DNA of 12,474 nucleotides from Sulfuricella sp. (GCA_030691435.1 JAUYEK010000162.1:1-12474); one strand, 5' to 3'; positions 5,942 through 12,474 are shown, counted from the first letter of the stretch. Notes: generated by a model not told the origin, from the letters alone. Made by a program: numbers and translations.

Positions 5942-7666
5942 ATGCAGGGTATGACCAAGAACGATCTGATTATTCGTATCGCCGGCGAAGGTGGCGAGGG
6001 GATTATTTCCGCTGGCGACTTCATCACGCAAGCCTGCGCGCGCATGGGCCTCGAGGTCTATACGTTCAAGACGTTCCCGGCGGAGATCAAGGGCGGCTAC
6101 GCGATGTACCAGCTGCGTACCTGCCCCCAGCGCATCTACAACCAGGGCGATACTTTCGACATCCTTTGCGCGTTCAACGGCGAGGCCTACGACCTGAACC
6201 GCGACCGGCTCAAGCCGGGCACGGCCTTCGTCTACGACAGCCCGGGCGGCGACTTCGAGCCGGATATTCCGCCCGGCGTTCATGCCTACCCCATCCCCAT
6301 GACCCTGACGGCACGCGAGCTGAACAGTCCGAAAGCCAAGAATATGGTGGCCATGGGCGCCTTGTCCACTCTGTTCAACATCCCTGAAGCCGCTTTGCGC
6401 GAGGTGCTTTCCGCCAAATTCGCGCGCAAGGGCGAAGCCGTGGTTCAAGGCAACCTGGCGGCTTTCGAGCGGGGCCGCGAACTGGCATCGGCGCTGAAAA
6501 AGACCGATTCCTTTGCCATCAAAGCGGCCGAAACCAAGCGCGATGTGGTAGTGATGTCGGGCAACAACGCCGTCGGCCTGGGCGCCCTGATCGCGGGGGT
6601 GGAATTCTTTTCCGCTTATCCCATTACCCCGGCGACCGAAATCGCGCAGTATGTGTCCAAGCATCTGCCCAAGCGCGGCGGCACCTTGATCCAGGCCGAG
6701 GACGAGATCGCTTCCATCTCCCATGTGGTCGGGGCATCCTATGCCGGCAAGAAGGCCATGACCGCCACTTCCGGCCCCGGCCTGGCGCTGATGAGCGAGA
6801 TGCTGGGCATGGCCTTCATGAGCGAAACCCCGTGCGTGGTGGTGGACGTGCAGCGCGGCGGCCCTTCCACGGGCTTGCCCACCAAACACGAACAGTCGGA
6901 TCTGTTCATGGCGGTACACGGTTCCCATGGCGATGCCGGACGCATCGTGCTGTCCGTGGAAGACGTGAAGGACTGTATCGACCTGACCGTGGCGGCCTTC
7001 AACCTGGCGGAGAAATACCAGTGCCCGGTGCTGCTGCTTTCCGACAGTTCCCTGGCGTTCTCGACCCAGACCATGCCTTATCCGAACCCGGACAGCTATG
7101 TCAATGTGGGCCGCAAGCGCTGGGACGGCGAGGGCGAATACCGGCGCTATGCGCTGACCGAGGACGGCATTTCGCCCATGGTCGATCCGGGCACGCACGG
7201 CGGCATGCACATCGCCACCGGCCTGGAACACAACGAGGCCGGCGCGCCCAACTACTCGGCGGCCAACCACGAGACCATGCAGGCCAAGCGTTTCGGCAAG
7301 CTCAAGGGGGTCATCAACGATTTCCCCGCCGTGGAAGAGGACGGGGAGGGCGAAGCCGACATCGGCATCATCGCTTGGGGCGGCACCATCGGCGTGGTGC
7401 GCGAGGGATTGCAACGGCTGCGCGCCGAAGGCTACCGGGTCAAGGGTTTCTATCCCAAGCTGCTGTGGCCCCTGCCGGTGGAGCAGTTCGAGCGCTTCGG
7501 CGCTTCCTGCACCAGGCTGTTGCTGCCCGAGGTCAATTACCTGGGGCAACTCGCCCATTTCGTGCGCGCGGAAACTTCGTTGCGCCCCGAGTCCTACACC
7601 ATTTGCGGCGGGCTACCCTTCACGCCCGACATGATAGTCCGTAAAGTCAAGGAGATGCTGGCATGA
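5942..7666 (+). CDS. korA: 2-oxoacid:ferredoxin oxidoreductase, fused gamma-alpha subunit (probably 2-oxoglutarate)
   Basis: A 574-residue cytoplasmic subunit of a CoA-dependent 2-oxoacid:ferredoxin oxidoreductase. The N-terminal gamma domain (about 8-190) opens with IRIAGEGGEGI and carries the FPAEIKGG segment. The alpha (pyrimidine-binding) domain follows from about 200, with SGNNAVGLGALIAGV and the family hallmark SAYPITPATEIAQYV at 224-238, then EDEIASISHVVGASYAGKKA, TSGPGLALMSEM and QRGGPSTGLPTKHEQSD. The fused gamma-alpha form with a separate beta subunit is the KorAB layout; there is no ferredoxin (delta) domain. Reaction: succinyl-CoA + CO2 + reduced ferredoxin to 2-oxoglutarate + CoA, or the reverse. 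Specificity for 2-oxoglutarate over pyruvate is inferred from architecture and the fumarate-reductase neighbours. It overlaps korB by ATGA. Confidence 0.93.
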   Translation: MQGMTKNDLIIRIAGEGGEGIISAGDFITQACARMGLEVYTFKTFPAEIKGGYAMYQLRTCPQRIYNQGDTFDILCAFNGEAYDLNRDRLKPGTAFVYDSPGGDFEPDIPPGVHAYPIPMTLTARELNSPKAKNMVAMGALSTLFNIPEAALREVLSAKFARKGEAVVQGNLAAFERGRELASALKKTDSFAIKAAETKRDVVVMSGNNAVGLGALIAGVEFFSAYPITPATEIAQYVSKHLPKRGGTLIQAEDEIASISHVVGASYAGKKAMTATSGPGLALMSEMLGMAFMSETPCVVVDVQRGGPSTGLPTKHEQSDLFMAVHGSHGDAGRIVLSVEDVKDCIDLTVAAFNLAEKYQCPVLLLSDSSLAFSTQTMPYPNPDSYVNVGRKRWDGEGEYRRYALTEDGISPMVDPGTHGGMHIATGLEHNEAGAPNYSAANHETMQAKRFGKLKGVINDFPAVEEDGEGEADIGIIAWGGTIGVVREGLQRLRAEGYRVKGFYPKLLWPLPVEQFERFGASCTRLLLPEVNYLGQLAHFVRAETSLRPESYTICGGLPFTPDMIVRKVKEMLA

Positions 7667-8553
7667 ACGACACAGCCCAGAAACACCTGCACCGGGTCGA
7701 ACTCAAGTCCAAGGAATACAAAAGCGACATCCCCGTGGTCTGGTGCGGCGGTTGCGGCCACCACGGCGTACTGACAGGCTTGCTGCGGGCGCTGTCGGAA
7801 CTCGGTGTCGATCCGAACTTTCTGGTGAATGTTTCCGGCATCGGTTGCTCCTCGCGTCTGCCGTATTTCGTGCAGTCCTACAAGATGCACACCCTGCACG
7901 GTCGCGCGGGCCCGGTGGCCACGGGCGTCCAACTGGCGCGCCCCGATCTGGCCGTGGTGGTTTCCGGCGGCGACGGCGACGGCTTCTCTATCGGCGGCGG
8001 GCACATGCCGCACCTGGCGCGCAAGAATATCAACATGACTTACGTGCTGATGGACAACCATATCTACGGGCTGACCAAGGGGCAGGTATCGCCCACCTCC
8101 CGCAGCATCCTGAAAGCCTACACTACCCCTTACGGCGGCGTGGACGAACCCATGGACCCGATTCTGTACATGCTCACCTATGGCGCCAGCTACGTGGCTC
8201 AAGCCTTCGCCGGCAACGTCAAGATGGTCACGCAGCTCATCAAGGACGGCATGGAGCACAAGGGATTTTCCTTCATCAATGTCCTCTCCCAGTGCCCGAC
8301 CTTCAACCAGATCGACACTGCCGCCTACTTCAAGAGCATCTGCAACGAAGCCGTCGCCGATCACGACGTATCCGATCTGGATGCCGCCATGCACGTGGTC
8401 AATCAGGCGATACGCGAGGAGCGCGTGCCCACCGGCCTGTTATACAAGGTCGAGCGCGCCACGCTGGACGAGCGCATGGCCGCGCTGGTGGAACATGTAG
8501 GCGGGCACCCGGATTACGACCTGAGAAAGATCATCGACCTTTCCCGCCCGTAA
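7663..8553 (+). CDS. korB: 2-oxoacid:ferredoxin oxidoreductase, beta (TPP-binding) subunit
   Basis: A 296-residue subunit carrying thiamine diphosphate and one [4Fe-4S] cluster. Cluster ligands are visible as C28 and C31 (WCGGCGHHG), C62 (GIGCSSRLPYF) and C211 (LSQCPTFNQ). The TPP/Mg motif begins GGDGDGFSIGGGH (102-114) and ends near N132 (VLMDNHIYGLTKGQ). The SHGRAGPVATG-type segment (LHGRAGPVATG, 78-88) is also typical. Length and motifs match KorB. Translation starts in the ATGA overlap with korA, with AAGGAG 8 nt upstream. Partner of KorA in an (alpha-beta)2 enzyme. Downstream, a repeat-filled 178-nt gap separates it from the iron-sulfur/flavoprotein/NuoF-like genes, which may supply or receive its electrons (inference). 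Confidence 0.94.
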   Translation: MNDTAQKHLHRVELKSKEYKSDIPVVWCGGCGHHGVLTGLLRALSELGVDPNFLVNVSGIGCSSRLPYFVQSYKMHTLHGRAGPVATGVQLARPDLAVVVSGGDGDGFSIGGGHMPHLARKNINMTYVLMDNHIYGLTKGQVSPTSRSILKAYTTPYGGVDEPMDPILYMLTYGASYVAQAFAGNVKMVTQLIKDGMEHKGFSFINVLSQCPTFNQIDTAAYFKSICNEAVADHDVSDLDAAMHVVNQAIREERVPTGLLYKVERATLDERMAALVEHVGGHPDYDLRKIIDLSRP

Positions 8554-8573
8554 ATCCTAAAAAAGCAGTTCAG

Positions 8574-8701
8574 CCACGGATTAGCACAGATATACACGGA
8601 TTATCAATGAGTTGCCACCATCACCCCAGGCACCTTTTGGGTGAGAGGTGAACCCACAATAACACATTGTTTTATCTGTGTTAATCCGTGTTTATCCGTG
8701 G
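8574..8701. repeat. Long inverted repeat with period-10 arms in korB to iron-sulfur gene gap
   Basis: The left arm (8574-8603) and the reverse complement of the right arm (8672-8701) match at about 23 of 30 positions. Each arm consists of three tandem 10-nt units of the type CACGGATTAA or CACAGATAAA, so the repeat has a period close to one DNA helical turn. The spacer (8604-8671) has no gene. The left margin (8559-8580) resembles 2607-2628. The element begins 20 nt after the korB stop and ends 30 nt before the next start. It looks like a mobile or expanding intergenic repeat, not a CRISPR. Confidence 0.8.
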
Positions 8702-8731
8702 ACAAAAGAGGTTTTAAGATCAATCTCACTC

Positions 8732-9406
8732 ATGACAAACGATAGCGACAATTCGCAAACCATCAACCTGACCATCAACGGGGTGGCTGTCGCGGCATCC
8801 GCGGCGATGACCCTGGTCGAGGCCGCCTGGCACGGCGGCGTGCCGCGCGTGACGGCGGTGAGCTGTCTCGAAAGCGTGTGCGGCTCCTGCCGCGTGCTGT
8901 TGCGGCGCGGCAAGGAGGTGACGGTGAACCTCGCCTGCCAGACCTTTGTCGAGGAGGGTATCGAGGCCGTGTTCCTGCCGCCGCAGGTGCCCCCGCTGCA
9001 TCACTACGAAATCGGCGACTTCACCGATGGCTGGAACATCCAGGCGCGTTTCCACGAGATATTTCCCGAGGCGTCCCATTGCCGGAATTGTCACGGCTGC
9101 GTGCGTTCCTGCCCCAAGGGGATCGATGTCGAGGGCGCTATTGCCTTGGCGGCGGCGGGCCATTTCCGCGATGCCGGGGAGGCCTTTCTGGAGTGCGTGA
9201 TGTGCGAACTCTGCGACAGCGCCTGCCCGGAGCTGATCGCGCCGGCTCACGTCGGGCTGTTCTGCCGGCGGATAACGGCGCATTTCCACCTGCGTCCGCC
9301 CAACCTCATCTACCGGCTGGAAGAGCAGCGCAAAGAGAAGGCGGGGCTCGCGGCAGGGGAATCGCACTACACGATTTCCCCCTTTGTAAAAGGGGGAAGT
9401 CGATGA
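8732..9406 (+). CDS. FrdB/SdhB-like iron-sulfur protein ([2Fe-2S] + two [4Fe-4S])
   Basis: A 224-residue soluble electron-transfer subunit. The N-terminal plant-type ferredoxin domain (about 10-85) binds [2Fe-2S] through C45, C50, C53 and C69 (CLESVCGSC...C). An alpha-helical domain has two full CxxCxxCxxxCP motifs, at 117-128 and 155-166. Classical SdhB/FrdB has one such motif plus a [3Fe-4S]/quinone-site motif, so this protein is closer to TfrB/GlpC-type arrangements and has no obvious quinone site. The ATG at 8732 was chosen because the ferredoxin domain begins just after it; in-frame sequence upstream (from 8678) is repeat DNA, and no strong Shine-Dalgarno is visible. The last residues, ISPFVKGGSR, are encoded by a palindromic repeat. 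It overlaps the flavoprotein gene by ATGA and should carry electrons between the flavoprotein and the NuoF-like subunit. Confidence 0.88.
   Translation: MTNDSDNSQTINLTINGVAVAASAAMTLVEAAWHGGVPRVTAVSCLESVCGSCRVLLRRGKEVTVNLACQTFVEEGIEAVFLPPQVPPLHHYEIGDFTDGWNIQARFHEIFPEASHCRNCHGCVRSCPKGIDVEGAIALAAAGHFRDAGEAFLECVMCELCDSACPELIAPAHVGLFCRRITAHFHLRPPNLIYRLEEQRKEKAGLAAGESHYTISPFVKGGSR
9372..9402 (+). promoter_or_regulatory. Hairpin covering the Shine-Dalgarno of the flavoprotein gene
   Basis: Bases 9372-9385 (CGATTTCCCCCTTT) pair with 9389-9402 (AAAGGGGGAAGTCG) over 14 bp with one G-U pair and a GTA loop. The helix ends exactly at the ATG at 9403, and its 3' arm contains the AGGGGGAAG ribosome-binding sequence. 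It also lies within the last codons of the iron-sulfur gene. Ribosomes finishing that gene would melt it, so obligatory translational coupling is likely. Its effect in cells is inferred. Confidence 0.7.
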
Positions 9407-11001
9407 GCATGATTAACGCCATGCCTCTGGCGCAAGCCCGCGCCCTCTACCGGCCCGATGCGGACATCGGCCCTCCGCCCGAACTGGCCGACCCGCTGGC
9501 GCTGCTCAACGCCTTTCACCCCGACTACGTGAGCAGCAGCGTGGCCAAGCTGGCCGTGGGCGCCAACGCGGGCGACAACTGTCAGCGCGAACTGGCCGAA
9601 CTGCTGCAAGCCGAGGCCATCATCGACGAAGCCGACCTGGCCGGCGCCCCCGTGACCGATACCGACGTGCTGATTATCGGCGGCGGCGGCGCGGGTTGCG
9701 CGGCGGCGCTGGCGGCGGCCGAGCGCGGCGCCCGTGTGCTGCTCGTCACCAAGCTGCGCCTGGGCGACAGCAACACGGTGATGGCGGAAGGCGGCATCCA
9801 GGTCGCCATCGAACCGGACGACTCGATCCAGCGTCACATTGAGGACACCCTGCGCGGCGGCCACGACATCGGCAACCCGGCACTGGTGGCGGCCATGGCG
9901 GAAGACGGCCCGGACGTAATCCGCTGGCTGATCCACGAGGGCATGCAGTTCGAACAGGAACCCAGCGGCGACCTGTGTACGCGGCGCGCGGGGGGCATGA
10001 GTGCCGCCCGGATCGTGCATTGCCGCGATTACACCGGGTTGGAAATGATGCGCGTGCTGCGCGAAGCCGTCATCCAGCACCGCTCCATCGAGGTCTGGGA
10101 GCAAAGCCCCGCCGTGGAACTCCTTTCCAATGAAATCGGCCAGAAATGCGTGGGCGCGGTGTTCAAATCCCTGGCCGACGGGCGTTTTCGCATGGTGCGT
10201 ACCCATTCCGTGATCCTCGCCACAGGAGGATTGGGGCGGCTGCACCTGAACGGTTTCCCCACCTCCAATCACCTCGGCGCCACGGGAGACGGCCTGGTTC
10301 TGGCCTACCGCATGGGCGCGCGCCTGCGCGATCTCGATTCCTTCCAGTATCACCCCACGGGCCTGGTGTACCCGCCCCACCTGTCGGGCAAACTGGTGAC
10401 CGAAGGCGTGCGCGCGGCTGGCGCCCAGATGCTGAATGCCGCAGGCCAGCGCTTCATCGACGAACTGCTGCCGCGCGATATAGTGAGCGCCGCCATCCTG
10501 CGCGAATGCCAGGAAGGACGCGGCATCCGCGTCGATGACGGGCGCGTCGGGGTGTGGCTGGACACGCCCCGGCTGGAACGCTCCCAACCGGGACTGCTGG
10601 AGCGGCAGTTTCCCAAGCTGCTGGCGCGTGCGCGGGTGTCGGGCATCGACCCGCGTCTCGATCCCTTGCTGATCCACCCGACCCTGCATTACCAGAACGG
10701 CGGCGTAGTGATCGACGTCAACGGCGCCACCACGGTGCCCGGCCTATACGCGGTAGGCGAGGTGGCGGGCGGCATCCACGGGCGCAACCGGATCATGGGC
10801 AATGCCCTGTTGGACATCATCAGCTTCGGACGACGCGCCGGCGTGGCCGCTACCTCGCAACGCGACCGTGGCCCCAAGAAAGTGACCCTGGAACACGTCA
10901 ACCGCGCCCGGCGCGAGCTGACACTGGCCGGCATTCCGCTCACCCATGAAGCGCCGCAAATCCTGCCGGACTACGCAGCGAAGGGCATATGGAATCGTTG
11001 A
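9403..11001 (+). CDS. FrdA/SdhA-family FAD flavoprotein, probably soluble fumarate reductase catalytic subunit
   Basis: A 532-residue cytoplasmic flavoprotein. An unusual N-terminal extension (1-87) precedes the FAD Rossmann motif DVLIIGGGGAGCAAALAAAE (88-107). Family residues are present: AEGGIQVAI (128-136), HPTG with H317/T319, TEGVRAAG with E334, RFIDELLPRDIVS with catalytic-type R358, LHYQNGG with H429, and HGRNRIMGNALLD with R463. The histidine that binds FAD covalently in SdhA/FrdA (SHTV) is replaced by N124 (SNTV), so FAD should be non-covalent, as in soluble fumarate reductases and L-aspartate oxidase. Only about 50 residues follow the FAD domain, so the usual long C-terminal helical region is missing. 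The start at 9403 has a strong Shine-Dalgarno and an ATGA overlap; the frame is open further upstream only as a shadow. L-aspartate oxidase is less likely given the iron-sulfur and NuoF-like neighbours. Confidence 0.87.
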   Translation: MSMINAMPLAQARALYRPDADIGPPPELADPLALLNAFHPDYVSSSVAKLAVGANAGDNCQRELAELLQAEAIIDEADLAGAPVTDTDVLIIGGGGAGCAAALAAAERGARVLLVTKLRLGDSNTVMAEGGIQVAIEPDDSIQRHIEDTLRGGHDIGNPALVAAMAEDGPDVIRWLIHEGMQFEQEPSGDLCTRRAGGMSAARIVHCRDYTGLEMMRVLREAVIQHRSIEVWEQSPAVELLSNEIGQKCVGAVFKSLADGRFRMVRTHSVILATGGLGRLHLNGFPTSNHLGATGDGLVLAYRMGARLRDLDSFQYHPTGLVYPPHLSGKLVTEGVRAAGAQMLNAAGQRFIDELLPRDIVSAAILRECQEGRGIRVDDGRVGVWLDTPRLERSQPGLLERQFPKLLARARVSGIDPRLDPLLIHPTLHYQNGGVVIDVNGATTVPGLYAVGEVAGGIHGRNRIMGNALLDIISFGRRAGVAATSQRDRGPKKVTLEHVNRARRELTLAGIPLTHEAPQILPDYAAKGIWNR

Positions 11002-12233
11002 ACACCGTCCTGCTTCACCCCGACCGGAGCATCGGCGCCGACATGGAGCGCTGGCGCAAATCGGGCGGCGGCCAGGCGCTGGCGCGCGCCGCGAACGACC
11101 CCGCCGCCGTGCGCGAGGCGATCCGCCAGGCCGACCTGCGCGGCTTGGGCGGCAGCGGCTTTCCGGTGTGGCGCAAGTGGGATGCGGTTGCCGCCGAATC
11201 GCCCAAACCGGACAAATACCTGGTGGTGAACGGCAACGAGGATGAGCCGGGTACCTACAAGGATCGCCTGCTGCTGGAGGAAACGCCGCACCAGGTGATC
11301 GAAGGCGCCTTGGTGGCCGCCCTGGCGGTCGGCGCCAACCGCGTGGTGTTTTACGTCAATCCCGATCTCGCCCTGTCCTTGGCGGCACTGAAAATGGCAA
11401 TCGAGCAGTGGCAGGCATCGGAGCTGCTCGACCTGGCCTCGACCGCGCTGGGCAGGCCGCTGGAGCTGACGCTGCTGCCCGGTTCCGGGCACTACATCGG
11501 CGGCGAGGAAACGGCGGCGATGGAATGGATCGAAGGCCGTTTTCCCTTCCCGCGCGGCAAGCCGCCCTATCCGGCACAGGTGGGGGTGCATGGCTGCCCC
11601 ACCCTGATCAACAATGTGGAAACCCTGGCGCATGTGCCGCACATCGTGGTGCACGGCGCGGACTGGTTCCGCGCCCTCGGCAAAGCGCCCGGCACCGGCA
11701 CCAAGCTCTATTCCCTGAGCGGCGACGTGCTCTACCCGGATGTCTACGAACTGCCCATGGGCACCACGCTGCGCGAACTCATCTACGTTCACGGCGGCGG
11801 CCTGCTCTCGGGCAAACCGCTCAAGGCGGTATTCACCGGCGGCCCCTCCTGCACCCTGCTGGCGCCCGACGACCTGGACGTGGCGCTGGATTTCGACTCC
11901 CTGCGCGCGCGCGGCGCCAGCCTGGGCACCGGCGCGATGATCGTGATTTCCGAAGGCACCGGCATCGTCAAGCGCGTCGCCGAATATATGCGCTTCTTCG
12001 CCCACTCCTCCTGCGGCCAGTGCATGTCGTGCAAGACCGGCACCGCCACCATGAGCCTGCTGCTGGATCGCATCGACACCGGGCGCGGCACCGCGACCGA
12101 CCTCGCCACCCTGGAAAACCTCTGCGCCATGCTGCCCGGCACCGGCCGCTGCCACCTGATCACCGGCGTCGTGCAACTGCTGGACAGTTCCTTCCGCCAT
12201 TTCAAGCACGAGTACCAGCAAGCGCTACGCTGA
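10989..12233 (+). CDS. NuoF-like NADH-binding FMN/[4Fe-4S] protein
   Basis: A 414-residue protein homologous to the 51-kDa (NuoF) subunit of complex I and of soluble NAD(P)H-dependent oxidoreductases. The FMN/NADH fold shows RGLGGSGFP (51-59), VNGNEDEPGTYKDR (80-93) and YIGGEETAAMEWIEG (169-183), then the SLBB-like segment around 236-285. The cluster motif CGQCMSC (C342, C345, C348) with C388 matches the N3 [4Fe-4S] ligands. No thioredoxin-like 2Fe-2S (NuoE) domain is fused and no NuoE or NuoG gene is adjacent, so this is not a complex I operon. It overlaps the flavoprotein gene by 13 nt, with AAGGG 3 nt before the ATG. It probably takes electrons from NADH and passes them through the iron-sulfur protein to the FrdA-like subunit, as a diaphorase module. 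NAD versus NADP preference cannot be judged here. Confidence 0.9.
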   Translation: MESLNTVLLHPDRSIGADMERWRKSGGGQALARAANDPAAVREAIRQADLRGLGGSGFPVWRKWDAVAAESPKPDKYLVVNGNEDEPGTYKDRLLLEETPHQVIEGALVAALAVGANRVVFYVNPDLALSLAALKMAIEQWQASELLDLASTALGRPLELTLLPGSGHYIGGEETAAMEWIEGRFPFPRGKPPYPAQVGVHGCPTLINNVETLAHVPHIVVHGADWFRALGKAPGTGTKLYSLSGDVLYPDVYELPMGTTLRELIYVHGGGLLSGKPLKAVFTGGPSCTLLAPDDLDVALDFDSLRARGASLGTGAMIVISEGTGIVKRVAEYMRFFAHSSCGQCMSCKTGTATMSLLLDRIDTGRGTATDLATLENLCAMLPGTGRCHLITGVVQLLDSSFRHFKHEYQQALR

Positions 12234-12401
12234 GCCCAAGAACGGCCGAACAGCCATTTTGAATTTCGCGAGTTGTACCAGGCGCAGCGAAGCACAACAT
12301 AGGCGATTCCGCAAAAAGCATATACCTTGATATATCCCACCATCAGACATGCTGTTACGTACCACACTGATTTAGACCCGATGTTCCCCCCTATTCGAGG
12401 T

Positions 12402-12444
12402 TAAAAAACGGAGCGTGTCCCGATTGATTTTCGGGGGAACACGC
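12402..12444 (-). terminator. Probable minus-strand terminator or REP-like hairpin near right edge
   Basis: GCGTGT (12413-12418) plus CCCGA (12419-12423) pair with TCGGG (12431-12435) plus ACACGC (12439-12444), with a bulge at 12436-12438. On the minus strand the hairpin is followed by GTTTTTTAA (12401-12409), as in a rho-independent terminator. That would end a minus-strand gene lying beyond the right edge. The bulged palindrome could also be a REP-type repeat. The rest of 12234-12474 holds no recognisable gene. Confidence 0.5.
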
Positions 12445-12474
12445 CCCTTGCTTAACGCGGGTCGAACGGGCTAT

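Noticed and set aside
5714..7558. Minus-strand 614-residue open frame opposite korA
   Set aside because: Its translation is low-complexity (His, Gly, Ala, Arg rich) and lies antisense to a gene with full KorA motifs; it is a product of high-GC codon bias.
8574..8701. Possible CRISPR-like array from CACGGAT repeats
   Set aside because: The units are only 10 nt with no spacers, the arms are inverted, and no cas gene is present.
8878..9402. Upstream in-frame extension of the flavoprotein frame (total 707 codons)
   Set aside because: It is out of frame with, and lies inside, the iron-sulfur gene; the ATG at 9403 has a Shine-Dalgarno and the ATGA overlap.
9367..10689. Minus-strand 440-residue open frame opposite the flavoprotein gene
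   Set aside because: Same antisense pattern with no recognisable domain; the plus strand carries clear FAD and catalytic motifs.
10971..12221. Minus-strand 416-residue open frame opposite the NuoF-like gene
   Set aside because: Composition is biased and it shadows a gene with FMN, NADH and iron-sulfur motifs.
10989..12233. Complex I (nuo) operon fragment
   Set aside because: No NuoE, NuoG or membrane subunits flank it; the neighbour overlapping it is an FrdA-like gene.

Overview
This window looks like chromosomal DNA of a high-GC betaproteobacterium. The tRNA-Phe sequence, the codon use, tightly overlapping ATGA operons and the gene content (KorAB, hybrid kinases) would fit autotrophic or anaerobic lineages such as Gallionellaceae, Sulfuricellaceae or Thiobacillus relatives. 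That placement is inference from the sequence alone.

Left part (1-2601, + strand): the 3' end of a hybrid sensor kinase (two receivers plus an HPt domain). It overlaps by 4 nt a second gene for a receiver-HisKA-HATPase protein. Together they look like a multistep phosphorelay with no visible DNA-binding output. A mosaic of nested palindromes (about 2607-2846) lies between these genes and a convergent minus-strand operon.

Middle-left (2875-5275, - strand): three genes joined by ATGA overlaps. A duplicated DUF1538-type membrane protein is followed by two different small PII-like proteins, suggesting a transporter with its own PII-like regulators.

Centre (5378-5595, + strand): a tRNA-Phe(GAA) gene with a strong sigma70-like promoter, a GC-rich discriminator and a perfect-stem terminator. 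About 350 nt without a gene follow, AT-rich in the right half, leading into the next operon.

Right part (5942-12233, + strand): korA and korB (2-oxoacid:ferredoxin oxidoreductase, probably 2-oxoglutarate). After a 178-nt gap filled by a period-10 inverted repeat come a soluble three-gene unit: an FrdB/SdhB-like iron-sulfur protein, an FrdA-like flavoprotein with no flavinylation histidine, and a lone NuoF-like NADH/FMN/4Fe-4S protein. No membrane anchor is encoded. The most interesting reading is an NADH-linked fumarate reductase, possibly electron-bifurcating, placed beside the reductive-TCA enzyme that would use low-potential electrons. A 14-bp RNA hairpin ends at the flavoprotein start codon and contains its Shine-Dalgarno sequence. 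It arises from a palindromic repeat that also encodes the C-terminus of the iron-sulfur protein.

Right edge: a hairpin with a T-run on the minus strand suggests that a minus-strand gene ends just beyond the window.
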